From Faecalibacter macacae (lineage in GTDB: Bacteria; Bacteroidota; Bacteroidia; Flavobacteriales; Weeksellaceae): 64,000 nt of DNA. Every line of letters begins with the position of its first letter. Position 1 is the first letter of the stretch. A program made the position numbers and the translations under genes. The notes under the pieces were generated by a model. The model was not told the DNA's origin. It did no database searches and saw nothing but the letters and a program-made list of their open reading frames with translations. The stretch covers positions 632 through 64,631 of the forward strand of contig NZ_RDOJ01000012.1 of NCBI RefSeq assembly GCF_003687725.1. Direction: 5' to 3'. Positions 17,332 through 26,620 of this stretch are shown here, in pieces.

Positions 17332-20300
17332 ATGAAAAATATATACAGCTTTATACTTGCCTTGCTTTTATTTGTGACTGTTCAAGCACAGAATTACCCT
17401 AAGATTACACCTTTAGAAGGTGGTTTATTTTTTGAAGATTTACATTTAGATTATTACCCTATAAATGGAATAAAGCCAAAATCGAATTGTACAATATCCC
17501 ATTCTGAAACTAGATTCAAATATTTTTCATATAAGGCAAATTATAATATGGCTTTTGCTTTTGATCTAATCTCAGCAGATCCAAGTTTTAGTTTTTATGT
17601 TTGGAAACTTGAAAAAGATAAACTTCCAGAAAGTATTTTTGAAGATAAGACAACAATAACATCACATAGATCAGTTGAAGGTGATGCTTCGACTAAAGGA
17701 TTAAAAGAAGATGATGCGCAAATTTGTGAAAGTTATACTGTATCAAATAGAAATGGCTATGCAAAAGGATTTCATGGGGCTGAACAGTTATTGGAAGGTG
17801 AAACTATTGTAATAGCTGTTTACGGAAATACAATTGAAAATCCATTTGCCATCAAAATTAATGTCGCTGAAGAACGTACATTAAATAACTTTAATAATAA
17901 ATGTGATACAGAAGGATATACTTTTGATGAAATTATAACTGCTGTGACTTCACATTCAGGTTCATCGAATGTTACGTTATATCAAGATCAAAGTTTTCAG
18001 ACAATTTTACCTGTTGGAAGTACTGTTGCAACGGAGCAAACAATTTATGCACAAGTAAAAGATGCTTCAGGCAAATTAATTTACATTTATACAATTCCGA
18101 TTTCGTTCAAACCTAATTATTTATTCTTTTTTAATAGTGCAAGTTACGAAGTCTGTGGGCCACAATTTACTATAAATTATGATCAAATTATTCGTGATAA
18201 TGTTACAAATCATGGTGATGTAAATGATTTCGTGATTGAATATATTGAACTAAATGGTAGGAGATATGCAGATGGAGAAGTAATTTCTTTATCTGATCAT
18301 TTTACACGTATTTATGGGAAAGTAAAATACGTTGGAAATAGCGGTTGTGAAACATCTTCGACTTTCGATTTTTCAGTTCGAAATATCAAATATATTACTG
18401 ATCGTAATCCAATTATAGAAACGTGTAATCCAACTTTTAAGATTGACAAACTTAATTTAAGACTTTTAACACAAGTGATAAATGACGAAGATTATGATAT
18501 CAAATTTTATTTACCAAATGGCACAGAAGTTTTTGATGGTGATAATGTTACTATTAATGGAGATCAACTTGTATTGAATTATATTCCTGTTCATTATGCG
18601 ATAGGTTGTATTGGGACAACTGGTACAATTACGATTAATAAAACATCTACATTGCCAATTTTAGATGCAAATTTAACAGCTTGTTTAGTTGATTTAAATC
18701 AAGAATTAATTGATCAGAAAATAGCAGAAATCAAAAATGGAACGACAGCGAATTTAACGTTCTATTATCAAGGAAGTTTAATTCAATACAACGAACTTTT
18801 ATCTACAATTCGTAGCAATAGAAATGGTACGATTGAAGTGAGAGTAGAGGAAGGTTGCCCAACAACAAGACAATTTAATTTTAATATCAAAGAAAGTTCA
18901 ATTGCTTTAAATAGAGAAATAATTATAATACAAGAATTTTGTGTTGAAGCTTCATCTATAATTAATTATACTAATCAAGATTTAAAACAGATTGCATTAC
19001 AAAATATTTTGAATGCTGGGTCTATTTCTACTTATGATTTTAAGTTTTATGATGAATCTAATGTTGAGATTACATCAGTTAATAATTTACAAGCTGAGAG
19101 GAGAATTAAGGTTGTATTAAAATTAAATTCGGAGGATTGTACAGTTGAATTTACTATTGAATTAATACGTGTAAATAAATTAGAAATTAATAATTCATCA
19201 CGTGAACTTACAGCAAGTTGTGATAATACAATTATTTTCACTCGCGAATCATTAATTGAATTATTTGGTAATGAAGTCGCAAATTATCAAACGAGTGTTT
19301 CATTAAATCAAGTATATCCAATTGCTTTTGGTTCGGCTAATCAAGCTACATTTTCAATTGATTTTTATGAAGATGTTAATTGTGTAACAACAAAAGAAGT
19401 AATAATTAATCGTGGATCTGAATTAAACGTTGATTTAAATTCAATTCAACAAGAAATTACAAATAATCCATTTAGATTTTGTGGAACAATAGATTCTACA
19501 GAATTGCAAAATTATTTGGATGGATATATTTCAAGAATTTTAATTGCTAATCCAAATTTACAAACAGAGCAAACTGTCGCACAATATGTACAAGCGATAA
19601 TTGCAAATAATGGGGTGGTTTCTGTAAAGTTTTTAGATCCGAATCAATGTGGAACAAAAGAAGTTGAATTTAAATATTCTGCTTATCCGATGTTAGAGTT
19701 AGATATCGACCAAAATGTATTTACATGTACAGGACAGTTGTATGTTTTAGATTTATCAACTTATACAATTGCTCGCGTTTTTGATCAAAATGGAACTGAG
19801 ATTTTTGGAGTTAGAAATCAATTTTCTTTAGCTGTAGGAAATTACATAGTTGAGGTTGAAAATGAATTTGGTTGTATTACTCAAAAATCATTAATAGTTA
19901 CTACATCCCCAGAACCAACTATTGAAGAAATTATCTTAAATTTAGATTCTATTGAAATCATTGCGCATGGAAATGGAGGGATTTTAGAATATTCTTTAGA
20001 TGGTAAAATATGGCAATCATCAAATAAATTTTTAGGTATTCAGAAAGGTAAATCATACACTATTTATGTAAGAGAAAATGGATGTGCTTTAATTTCAATT
20101 TCTGATATAGTTTATTTAAATTTACCTAATTTTATTTCTCCAAATGGAGATGGAATTAATGATAATTGGCGTCCTATTGGTGTTAATACTAATTTTAATG
20201 TTAGAATTCAGATTTTTAATCGTTACGGTAAAATAGTTTATACCGCTGAGGGAGAAAATGTATTAAATTGGAATGGTACAATTAATAATCGTCCATTAAA

Positions 20301-20397
20301 TTCTGATTCTTATTGGTATATTATTGAGTATATTGATAACAAAGCAGTGATTAAATTAAAATATCAAGGATATATTACAATAAAATCTAATAAGTAG
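17332..20397 (+). CDS. Large T9SS type-B cargo, adhesin-like
   Basis: A 1021-aa secreted protein. Signal peptide 1-19 (ends VTVQAQ). The body is a series of Asn/Thr-rich Ig-like beta modules with scattered Cys pairs. The C-terminal 90 residues are the gliding-motility-associated type-B sorting domain: NFISPNGDGINDNWRPIG, FNRYGKIVY, WNGTINNRPLNSDSYWY. It should be exported by the type IX system and held at the surface. The next gene, 35 bp downstream, is a PorP/SprF protein, the standard partner for type-B cargo. No catalytic domain is recognised, so an adhesion or matrix role is inferred. Confidence 0.88.
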   Translation: MKNIYSFILALLLFVTVQAQNYPKITPLEGGLFFEDLHLDYYPINGIKPKSNCTISHSETRFKYFSYKANYNMAFAFDLISADPSFSFYVWKLEKDKLPESIFEDKTTITSHRSVEGDASTKGLKEDDAQICESYTVSNRNGYAKGFHGAEQLLEGETIVIAVYGNTIENPFAIKINVAEERTLNNFNNKCDTEGYTFDEIITAVTSHSGSSNVTLYQDQSFQTILPVGSTVATEQTIYAQVKDASGKLIYIYTIPISFKPNYLFFFNSASYEVCGPQFTINYDQIIRDNVTNHGDVNDFVIEYIELNGRRYADGEVISLSDHFTRIYGKVKYVGNSGCETSSTFDFSVRNIKYITDRNPIIETCNPTFKIDKLNLRLLTQVINDEDYDIKFYLPNGTEVFDGDNVTINGDQLVLNYIPVHYAIGCIGTTGTITINKTSTLPILDANLTACLVDLNQELIDQKIAEIKNGTTANLTFYYQGSLIQYNELLSTIRSNRNGTIEVRVEEGCPTTRQFNFNIKESSIALNREIIIIQEFCVEASSIINYTNQDLKQIALQNILNAGSISTYDFKFYDESNVEITSVNNLQAERRIKVVLKLNSEDCTVEFTIELIRVNKLEINNSSRELTASCDNTIIFTRESLIELFGNEVANYQTSVSLNQVYPIAFGSANQATFSIDFYEDVNCVTTKEVIINRGSELNVDLNSIQQEITNNPFRFCGTIDSTELQNYLDGYISRILIANPNLQTEQTVAQYVQAIIANNGVVSVKFLDPNQCGTKEVEFKYSAYPMLELDIDQNVFTCTGQLYVLDLSTYTIARVFDQNGTEIFGVRNQFSLAVGNYIVEVENEFGCITQKSLIVTTSPEPTIEEIILNLDSIEIIAHGNGGILEYSLDGKIWQSSNKFLGIQKGKSYTIYVRENGCALISISDIVYLNLPNFISPNGDGINDNWRPIGVNTNFNVRIQIFNRYGKIVYTAEGENVLNWNGTINNRPLNSDSYWYIIEYIDNKAVIKLKYQGYITIKSNK

Positions 20398-20432
20398 TCA
20401 AAAAATTAATTATTATTTATAATTAACACAAT

Positions 20433-21395
20433 ATGAAAAAGTTCGCTATACTATGTTTACTACTATGTTCTGTTAAGAACGTGTATGCTCAACAAGGTTT
20501 GCCATTTTATAATCACTATTTAGTTGGTGATAAAATGCTAATTAATCCAGCATATGCAGGTCAAGATCCTAATGTAATTTCTATCAACGGAACGCATAGA
20601 AATCAATGGGATGATTTACCAGATAGCCCAAGCACACAAACAGTAAGTGCACACGGAACTATCGTGGATCGTTTAGCAGTTGGTGCGTACTTTTTTAATG
20701 ACAGAAATGGAGCAACTAAACTTACAGGGTTTAATTTAACTGCTGCATATCATATTCCTTTAGATGATCGTTCATATTCTGAAGAAGCAGAAGAAAGTGC
20801 ATTCTCTTTTGGGGTTGGAGCTTCAAATGTTTCTCAACGATTTGATTTTTCAAGAGTAGTTGCTGAAAATCCAAATGATCCTGCTTTACAAACAGATTCT
20901 TATAACGCATTTTTCTTAAATTTAGGTTTATCTGTAAAGTATATGAATTTTACTGCAGGAATGTCAATTTTAGATATTCCATTAGGTGAAAATTTATATT
21001 TTATGAATAATATAGAACCTTTACCTACTTGGTATTACTTTAATTTAGGATATAATTGGTATATAACTGAAGGAATTCGTTTAGAACCATCTGTGGTCTA
21101 TAACTTAAACTCAAATTCAGATCGTCATTTAGATGTTAATTTATTAGCGAATTTCGGCTTCGGAGATAATGGTCAAGGTGTAGGAGTAGGAGTTGGATAT
21201 AAACAAGGATTAGACAACAATGGCAATCAGCCTTTATTTGTTTCGCCAATGTTAAAAGTAAAAGTTGGTTCGTTAAAAGCGGGTATGGCTTACGATATAG
21301 GGTTGTCAGATTTCCAAGTAGATGGACGTAAACAAGGTTTCTTATTTAGTCTTGGGTTTGATTTACAAAATCCTTGGGGAGATAGATATTACTAA
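20433..21395 (+). CDS. sprF: Type IX secretion PorP/SprF family membrane protein
   Basis: A 320-aa outer-membrane barrel with signal peptide (ends NVYAQ). The family opening is present (QGLPFYNHYLVGDKMLINPAYAGQ...), followed by regular amphipathic strands and a C-terminal aromatic (GDRYY). PorP/SprF proteins assist surface delivery of type-B cargo such as SprB. It is co-transcribed with the 1021-aa cargo upstream, so it is likely dedicated to that protein. The symbol denotes the family; this is a paralogue, not necessarily the gliding SprF. Confidence 0.88.
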   Translation: MKKFAILCLLLCSVKNVYAQQGLPFYNHYLVGDKMLINPAYAGQDPNVISINGTHRNQWDDLPDSPSTQTVSAHGTIVDRLAVGAYFFNDRNGATKLTGFNLTAAYHIPLDDRSYSEEAEESAFSFGVGASNVSQRFDFSRVVAENPNDPALQTDSYNAFFLNLGLSVKYMNFTAGMSILDIPLGENLYFMNNIEPLPTWYYFNLGYNWYITEGIRLEPSVVYNLNSNSDRHLDVNLLANFGFGDNGQGVGVGVGYKQGLDNNGNQPLFVSPMLKVKVGSLKAGMAYDIGLSDFQVDGRKQGFLFSLGFDLQNPWGDRYY

Positions 21396-21416
21396 AAATT
21401 ACTTGATAATAATATA

Positions 21417-21446
21417 AAAGGGTTCGATTTTTCGAGCCCTTTTTTT
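21417..21446 (+). terminator. Terminator after the PorP/SprF gene
   Basis: Stem AAGGGTTCGA with TTCGAGCCCTT (one G-T pair) followed by seven T. Confidence 0.85.
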
Positions 21447-21492
21447 GTTTTTGTCATATCAATTACCTTTGCACTCATTTTGAAGTGAGATT

Positions 21493-22068
21493 ATGGGTTT
21501 TGTGATTTTTATTATTCTAATTATCGCCATGTTGTATTTGGTGTTTTTTCCACCTTCATCAGCAAAGATATTAGGAAATATAGGGGAGAGAGAAGTTAGA
21601 AAGAAATTAAAGAAATTAGATAAAAATAGATATACTATTTTCAATGATGTAGTATTTGATATTAAAGGAAAAAGTTCGCAAATAGATCATATTATCGTTT
21701 CTGATTATGGGATTTTTGTAATTGAAACGAAGAATTATAAAGGTTCTATTTATGGTTCTGAATACAATGAATATTGGACGCAGTATTTATATAAAAAGAA
21801 GTTTAAGTTATATAATCCTATCAAACAGAATCAAGGACATATTTATGCGATGCATTACGTATTAAAAGGTTTATTACCGATAGATTTTTATTCAATAATT
21901 GTATTTACCGAACGTGCGGATTTAAAAATAAAATCAAATACGCCTGTAATTTATTCTAATCGATTACTAAAAGTATTCAAAACTTATGATGAGATAAAAT
22001 TGAATATCTATATGAAACAAGCTATAATTGATACGATTAATAAACATAATTTAAATTCTAACAAGTAA
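21493..22068 (+). CDS. NERD domain protein, membrane-anchored
   Basis: A 191-aa protein. Residues 1-20 form a single transmembrane anchor (FVIFIILIIAMLYLVFF), and the rest is a NERD (nuclease-related) domain: GNIGEREVRKKL, then SSQIDHIIVSDYGIFVIETKNYKG, which carries the D...E-x-K pattern of the PD-(D/E)xK fold. Many bacterial NERD proteins are stand-alone and of unknown role; some are inferred to act on DNA. Single gene with convergent terminator. Nothing nearby indicates a defence island. Confidence 0.85.
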   Translation: MGFVIFIILIIAMLYLVFFPPSSAKILGNIGEREVRKKLKKLDKNRYTIFNDVVFDIKGKSSQIDHIIVSDYGIFVIETKNYKGSIYGSEYNEYWTQYLYKKKFKLYNPIKQNQGHIYAMHYVLKGLLPIDFYSIIVFTERADLKIKSNTPVIYSNRLLKVFKTYDEIKLNIYMKQAIIDTINKHNLNSNK

Positions 22069-22086
22069 TAGATATTATATAAAGAA

Positions 22087-22122
22087 AAAGCACCAAAATC
22101 AATTTTGATTGTGGTGCTTTTT
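22087..22122. terminator. Bidirectional terminator between NERD and pstS-like genes
   Basis: A 16-bp stem with one mismatch (starting near 22087, ending near 22120), flanked by A-run and T-run, between convergent genes. Confidence 0.8.
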
Positions 22123-22126
22123 TATA

Positions 22127-23092
22127 TTAATTAGCTTTAATTTCTTTCTTTGGCTCAAGTGAATTTGAATTAATTTGAACTTCACGTTTGTATAAATAAT
22201 AAGGCTGTAAATTCTCTTTCAAGATAATTAATTGTCCTTGTTGCGAACCAGTAAAACGAGTTAATCCAGCAGCAATTCCAAACCCTTTTTCATTTTTTAA
22301 GAAGTAAATTAAACGATGGAATGGATATTTTCCATTTCTTAAATTAGGATTAATAGGTTCAAAAATTTCACCTTTATCGTTTACAACTTTCAATATTTTA
22401 ACTTTTGTTAAATAATCTTTTACTTTAGGATTATCTGTATCAGATAAAGTGTTTAAACCAATAATACCAATCGTTTTTTTATCATTCTGAACAAAATCAA
22501 TCACATTTTCAGCAGATTTTAATGCTTTAATAGCTTGTCCTTTTGGAGGAGTAATACCTAAACGATCATTTAATGTATTAAAGTTAGCAGAGTTAGGATA
22601 ATCAAAAACTAACTTGATGTCAGGGTTTTCATTATAAACGTTTGCTTTAATATCTTTTACACTTATAGATTCTATTGGATTTTCGATAGAAGTAACAAAA
22701 ATTGTAGCGTCCATCCCAATTGGTGATGCCTTGTATAAAATTTTAGTTTTATTGAATAAGTAAGTTTCCTGATCTTTAGTTAAAGGTTTACTTACAATGG
22801 CAAATTCAGATTTTCCTTCATATAAATCTTGAATTGCAAGTTCTTCAATTTTAAAATCATAATCAAATTTTACTTCAGGATAATCAATTTGATACATTGA
22901 AGTGATTGCCTTTACTACGTTTTCGTAACTAGGATCAGCTGTGATTTTTAAAGTACCATAAGTATGTAAAGGTTTATCAATTCCTTTGGTTTTACTTTCT
23001 TCAACTTTTACTTCTTCTTTTTTATTACAAGAATTTGTAAATAATGAGATGGCTAAAATTCCACCTAATGCTAATATTTTATTTTTGATCAT
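22127..23092 (-). CDS. PstS-like phosphate-binding lipoprotein
   Basis: A 321-aa lipoprotein (lipobox LFTNSC, C22) with the periplasmic phosphate-binding fold: GTLKITADPSYENVV at the start, FAIVSKPLTKDQ, and the domain-crossing QAIKALKSAENVIDFVQ. No pstC, pstA or pstB is present. It overlaps the small membrane gene upstream by 14 bp, and a TonB gene lies further upstream on the same strand. PstS-like proteins beside TonB genes are common in Bacteroidetes with unclear function; phosphate binding is a family inference. Confidence 0.82.
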   Translation of the reverse strand: MIKNKILALGGILAISLFTNSCNKKEEVKVEESKTKGIDKPLHTYGTLKITADPSYENVVKAITSMYQIDYPEVKFDYDFKIEELAIQDLYEGKSEFAIVSKPLTKDQETYLFNKTKILYKASPIGMDATIFVTSIENPIESISVKDIKANVYNENPDIKLVFDYPNSANFNTLNDRLGITPPKGQAIKALKSAENVIDFVQNDKKTIGIIGLNTLSDTDNPKVKDYLTKVKILKVVNDKGEIFEPINPNLRNGKYPFHRLIYFLKNEKGFGIAAGLTRFTGSQQGQLIILKENLQPYYLYKREVQINSNSLEPKKEIKAN

Positions 23093-23270
23093 TTCTGTAT
23101 CCTTTTATTGCACGGTAAACTCTAAATGAACCATAAATGATAAATAGAATTCCGAATAAAGTAGCTTTGATATCATCCAATTGAATGATAAAATATTTAA
23201 AAGTCCAAGTAAAAATCCCGATTAAAACATATCCGAGACCAATAATTCCGTAGGCAATATTTTTATTCAT
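23079..23270 (-). CDS. Small two-helix membrane protein
   Basis: A 63-aa protein with two hydrophobic helices (about residues 5-28 and 36-52) joined by a short loop and a basic tail (RAIKGYRNDQK). It overlaps the pstS-like gene by 14 bp, so translational coupling is likely. It sits in the same TonB/PstS-like cluster and may be a conserved companion; function unknown. Confidence 0.7.
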   Translation of the reverse strand: MNKNIAYGIIGLGYVLIGIFTWTFKYFIIQLDDIKATLFGILFIIYGSFRVYRAIKGYRNDQK

Positions 23271-23360
23271 ATATGCTACGAAAATACAAAAATCTAAGCT
23301 TTTAATAAAGTTATGATAAGTGTTATTGGAATATTTTTAGTTAAATCTGTATTAAAATAT

Positions 23361-23393
23361 AAAGTAGAAGAACGAAATCCGAACCTCTACTTT
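23361..23393 (-). terminator. Possible weak terminator after tonB
   Basis: An 8-bp stem, AAAGTAGA with TCTACTTT, and a 17-nt loop. T-run is poor, so it may only attenuate. Confidence 0.3.
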
Positions 23394-23420
23394 ATTATAG
23401 AAACACTAAAAATTGTATTA

Positions 23421-24365
23421 TTACATTTGTTGAAAACGAACCGGAATTGAGAAAATTAAGTCAGCATCTGTATCATCTTGATATTTCGCAGGTTTAATTT
23501 TTTTACCTTTTCGTTGCAAATCTTTATTGATTTTTTCTAACGCTTTTTTCGCTTCTTTCCCTAAAGAAACATCGCTACCATTTGCCGATTTTACTTGCGT
23601 AATCTCTCCATTTCTATTGATAATAAATTGCATTTTCGCAACTGCATTCGTCTTGTTTTCTCTTTCAGCAATCGCAGCATAATCATCCATATTGTAAGAT
23701 AATTCGTTCGATAATTTATCACTTAAACATTTTGTTAAAGCTTCATTTCCGTTTTTCGCTTCTTTCTCACAACCAGGATAAATTGCCATAACTTTTGCAC
23801 TTTTAGTAGTAATAGCTTTTTTTACAACTTCTGGTGCTTTCGTTTCAGGTCCTTTCGGAATTTCAGCATTATTTTGTGATCCAGATACATTTTTATCACC
23901 TTCACTAACGTCACCTCCACCAACTTGTCCTGTAGATGCAATTGTTCCTTCTCTATTTTCAGCTCCTAAATCAGCACCTTCTAAATCTTTACGATCTACA
24001 ATAGTTTCTTGCTCTTTTGGAGCTTCAGTAGGAGTAGGCATTATTTCCTTGATCTGTTTTGTGTCTAATTGTTCTCGTTTTACTTCTGTTGGTGGTTCTA
24101 CTGGTGGTTCAACAATTTTTTCTTTTTCCATTTCATAAGGTGGAATTCCGTCTAAAACAATTGTAACTGTTTTATCATGATTTGTATAATTAATTTTATC
24201 CATTTTGTTTGAATAAACAAATCCTCCCATTCCTAAACCAACAATTCCAAATCCAATGAATAAAGCTTTCATTAAAGATTGATTTTCTGTAATTCTTAAT
24301 TCATAAGCACCGTAAGATTTATTTCGATTTTCGAAAAGTATATCTAAAAATTTTCTGTTTTCCAT
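23421..24365 (-). CDS. TonB family energy transducer
   Basis: A 314-aa inner-membrane protein: cytosolic start (FENRNKSYGAYELR), one transmembrane helix near residues 33-50, a Pro/Glu-rich periplasmic linker (IVEPPVEPPTEVKREQ...), and a C-terminal TonB domain (about 220-314, with AVAKMQFIINRNGEI and IPVRF). It would transmit proton-motive force from ExbB/ExbD, which are not in this window, to outer-membrane receptors. No TonB-dependent receptor is nearby. First gene of a leftward cluster with the small membrane protein and PstS-like gene. Confidence 0.9.
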   Translation of the reverse strand: MENRKFLDILFENRNKSYGAYELRITENQSLMKALFIGFGIVGLGMGGFVYSNKMDKINYTNHDKTVTIVLDGIPPYEMEKEKIVEPPVEPPTEVKREQLDTKQIKEIMPTPTEAPKEQETIVDRKDLEGADLGAENREGTIASTGQVGGGDVSEGDKNVSGSQNNAEIPKGPETKAPEVVKKAITTKSAKVMAIYPGCEKEAKNGNEALTKCLSDKLSNELSYNMDDYAAIAERENKTNAVAKMQFIINRNGEITQVKSANGSDVSLGKEAKKALEKINKDLQRKGKKIKPAKYQDDTDADLIFSIPVRFQQM

Positions 24366-24488
24366 ATTAATAAAATTTTAAGGGTTTGTGAATCGATTCA
24401 ATGAATAGATGCGAGTATTTTTAAAAAGGTTGGTTAGTATTTTAATTATTTTTAAAAAATGATTATTTTTAACAAAATCTTAAGAATT

Positions 24489-25103
24489 ATGATCGAAATT
24501 CCACGACCTTGTCGTAAAAACTGGAACAATTTAGGAGGTAATGATCGTGCAAAGTATTGTTCTTTGTGTAAAAAGCATGTTTATAATTTAGATCAGCTTT
24601 CAGAAAATCAGGTTCTTAAATTAGTTAAAAGAGAAGGCAAATTGTGTGGTAAGATGGTAGTAAAACCTCAATTTCTATCATCTTTAATAAGACTAAGATT
24701 GTTGATGGTTGGTTTTGGATTATTTGTAACAAATGTTTTTGGTCAGCAAGATTCTATTCAGATAAAAGGAAGAGTTAGTGATGCGAATGGATTTCCAATT
24801 ATGGATTCAAAAATTACGTTAAAGGATTTTCCGATCGAATCATTTTCGAATGAAAATGGAGAATTTGAATTAAAAGTTCCGAAAAATTTGAAAACATATG
24901 TTTTGATTGCGAAAGAATCTGAAAATAGAATTGAAATTTTATATAAAGAAGAAGAACTTTCACAAGAAATAATAATACCATTAGAACATCCTGATGATTT
25001 GATTTTGGGAGAAATTATCTATAAACCAACTTTTAAGCAACGAGTAATTAATACAATTACTTGGCCTTATCGCAAAATTCGTTCTACATTTTTTGATGAT
25101 TAG
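24489..25103 (+). CDS. Cys-motif/transmembrane/CarboxypepD_reg-like protein
   Basis: A 204-aa protein, start MIEIPRPC at 24489 preferred over 24459. The N-terminal part has four Cys in the pattern IPRPC...KYCSLC...KLCGK, like Bacteroidetes proteins with a short zinc-ribbon-like cytosolic head. One transmembrane helix follows (LLMVGFGLFVTNVFG), then a carboxypeptidase-regulatory-like beta domain (IQIKGRVSDANGFPIMDSKI... SNENGEFELKVPK). It appears to be a membrane protein with a cytosolic metal-binding-like head and an exported beta domain. Role unknown. Confidence 0.75.
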   Translation: MIEIPRPCRKNWNNLGGNDRAKYCSLCKKHVYNLDQLSENQVLKLVKREGKLCGKMVVKPQFLSSLIRLRLLMVGFGLFVTNVFGQQDSIQIKGRVSDANGFPIMDSKITLKDFPIESFSNENGEFELKVPKNLKTYVLIAKESENRIEILYKEEELSQEIIIPLEHPDDLILGEIIYKPTFKQRVINTITWPYRKIRSTFFDD

Positions 25104-25174
25104 TAATTTTTAATCATTAAAAATAAAATTCCCATAAACTTTCGTTTAAATTTCGCTGATTGGCATTGAAACAT

Positions 25175-25182
25175 TATCTTTG
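25175..25182 (+). promoter_or_regulatory. -7 element for trpS
   Basis: TATCTTTG matches TAnnTTTG, 23 nt before the trpS ATG. No good -33 TTG was seen at the right distance. Confidence 0.45.
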
Positions 25183-25205
25183 CTAACTTATAAAAATCAA
25201 CAGAA

Positions 25206-26180
25206 ATGGCTAGAGTGCTTACGGGAATTCAAGCGACTGGAACTCCGCACTTAGGAAATATTTTAGGTGCAATTCAACCAGCGATTGAAATGACTCAACA
25301 AGAAGGAAATGATTCATTTATCTTTATTGCAGACTTACATTCTTTAACACAAATTAAGGATGCGGAGGTTTTAAAACAAAACACTTACGAAGTTGCTGCT
25401 ACTTGGTTGGCTTTAGGATTAGATACTTCAAAAGTAGCTTTTTACCGTCAATCAGATGTAACAGAAACAACAGAGTTAACGTGGTATTTATTAAACTTTT
25501 TCCCATTCCAACGATTAACTTTAGCACACTCTTTCAAAGACAAGCAAGATTATTTAGCAGACGTTAATGCAGGGTTATTTACTTACCCAATTTTAATGGC
25601 AGCTGATATTTTATTATACGATGCAAATGTAGTTCCAGTAGGAAAAGATCAATTACAACATTTAGAAATTACACGTGATGTAGCATCTCGTTTCAATAAC
25701 CAAATGGGAGAAACTTTTGTTATTCCAGAAGCAAAAATTGACGAGCAAGTAATGATTATTCCTGGTACTGATGGGAATAAAATGAGTAAATCTCGTAATA
25801 ATTTCATCAATATTTTCTTACCAGAAAAACAATTACGTAAACAAGTAATGTCTATTGAAACGGATTCGACTCCTTTGGAAGATCCAAAAAATCCAGATAC
25901 AGACAATGTTTTCGCGATTTACAAATTATTAGCATCTCCAGAGCAAATTGAAGAAATGCGTGAAAACTACTTAAAAGGTGGTTATGGATACGGTCATGCA
26001 AAACAAGCATTATACGAATTGATTTTAGAAAAATACGCAGTTGCTCGTTTAAAATTCAATGAGTTAATGGAAGATAAAGCAACATTAGACGCTTTCTTAG
26101 AAACTGGAGCTTCTAAAGCACGTGAAGTTGCACAAAGTGTTTTAAAAAGAACAAGAAATCAATTAGGTTTAAAGATATAG
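25206..26180 (+). CDS. trpS: Tryptophan--tRNA ligase
   Basis: A 324-aa class I aminoacyl-tRNA synthetase charging tRNA-Trp. It has the HIGH-like motif TPHLGN (residues about 13-18) in TGIQATGTPHLGN and KMSKS in GNKMSKSRNN. Length is typical. Single gene; no T-box or attenuator seen upstream. Confidence 0.97.
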   Translation: MARVLTGIQATGTPHLGNILGAIQPAIEMTQQEGNDSFIFIADLHSLTQIKDAEVLKQNTYEVAATWLALGLDTSKVAFYRQSDVTETTELTWYLLNFFPFQRLTLAHSFKDKQDYLADVNAGLFTYPILMAADILLYDANVVPVGKDQLQHLEITRDVASRFNNQMGETFVIPEAKIDEQVMIIPGTDGNKMSKSRNNFINIFLPEKQLRKQVMSIETDSTPLEDPKNPDTDNVFAIYKLLASPEQIEEMRENYLKGGYGYGHAKQALYELILEKYAVARLKFNELMEDKATLDAFLETGASKAREVAQSVLKRTRNQLGLKI

Positions 26181-26244
26181 ATTTAAGTAGTTAAGCTATT
26201 GTTATAATTTATATTATATGCTTATTTAATCTATTTCTAAATCG

Positions 26245-26252
26245 TAATTTTG
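26245..26252 (+). promoter_or_regulatory. -7 element before the suf cluster
   Basis: TAATTTTG matches TAnnTTTG, 34 nt before the sufA ATG. The -33 side is weak. Confidence 0.4.
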
Positions 26253-26286
26253 TAATATATAAGAATCATAAAAAGATTTATTCAAG

Positions 26287-26616
26287 ATGATTAAAGTAAC
26301 AGAACAAGCTAAAAATAAAATCGCTTCACTTATGCAAGAAGAAGGATCTTCTATCGAAGAGTCTTTTGTAAGAGTAGGTGTAACAAGTGGAGGATGTTCA
26401 GGATTATCTTACGACTTAAAGTTTGATAAAGAACAACTACCAGAAGATAAGTTATACGAAGATAACGGAGTGAAAATCTTAGTTGATAAGAAATCATTCT
26501 TATACTTAGTAGGTATGACTTTAGAATATTCAGGAGGATTAAACGGAAAAGGATTCGTTTTTAACAATCCAAATGCAAGTAGAACTTGTGGATGTGGTGA
26601 AAGCTTCGCAGTTTAA
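26287..26616 (+). CDS. sufA: A-type Fe-S carrier
   Basis: A 109-aa carrier of the IscA/SufA/ErpA family that hands Fe-S clusters to target proteins. The three conserved Cys are seen: one in SGGCSGLSY and two in the C-terminal CGCGESFAV. First gene of the rightward suf cluster, so called SufA by context. Confidence 0.93.
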   Translation: MIKVTEQAKNKIASLMQEEGSSIEESFVRVGVTSGGCSGLSYDLKFDKEQLPEDKLYEDNGVKILVDKKSFLYLVGMTLEYSGGLNGKGFVFNNPNASRTCGCGESFAV

Positions 26617-26620
26617 TCTT

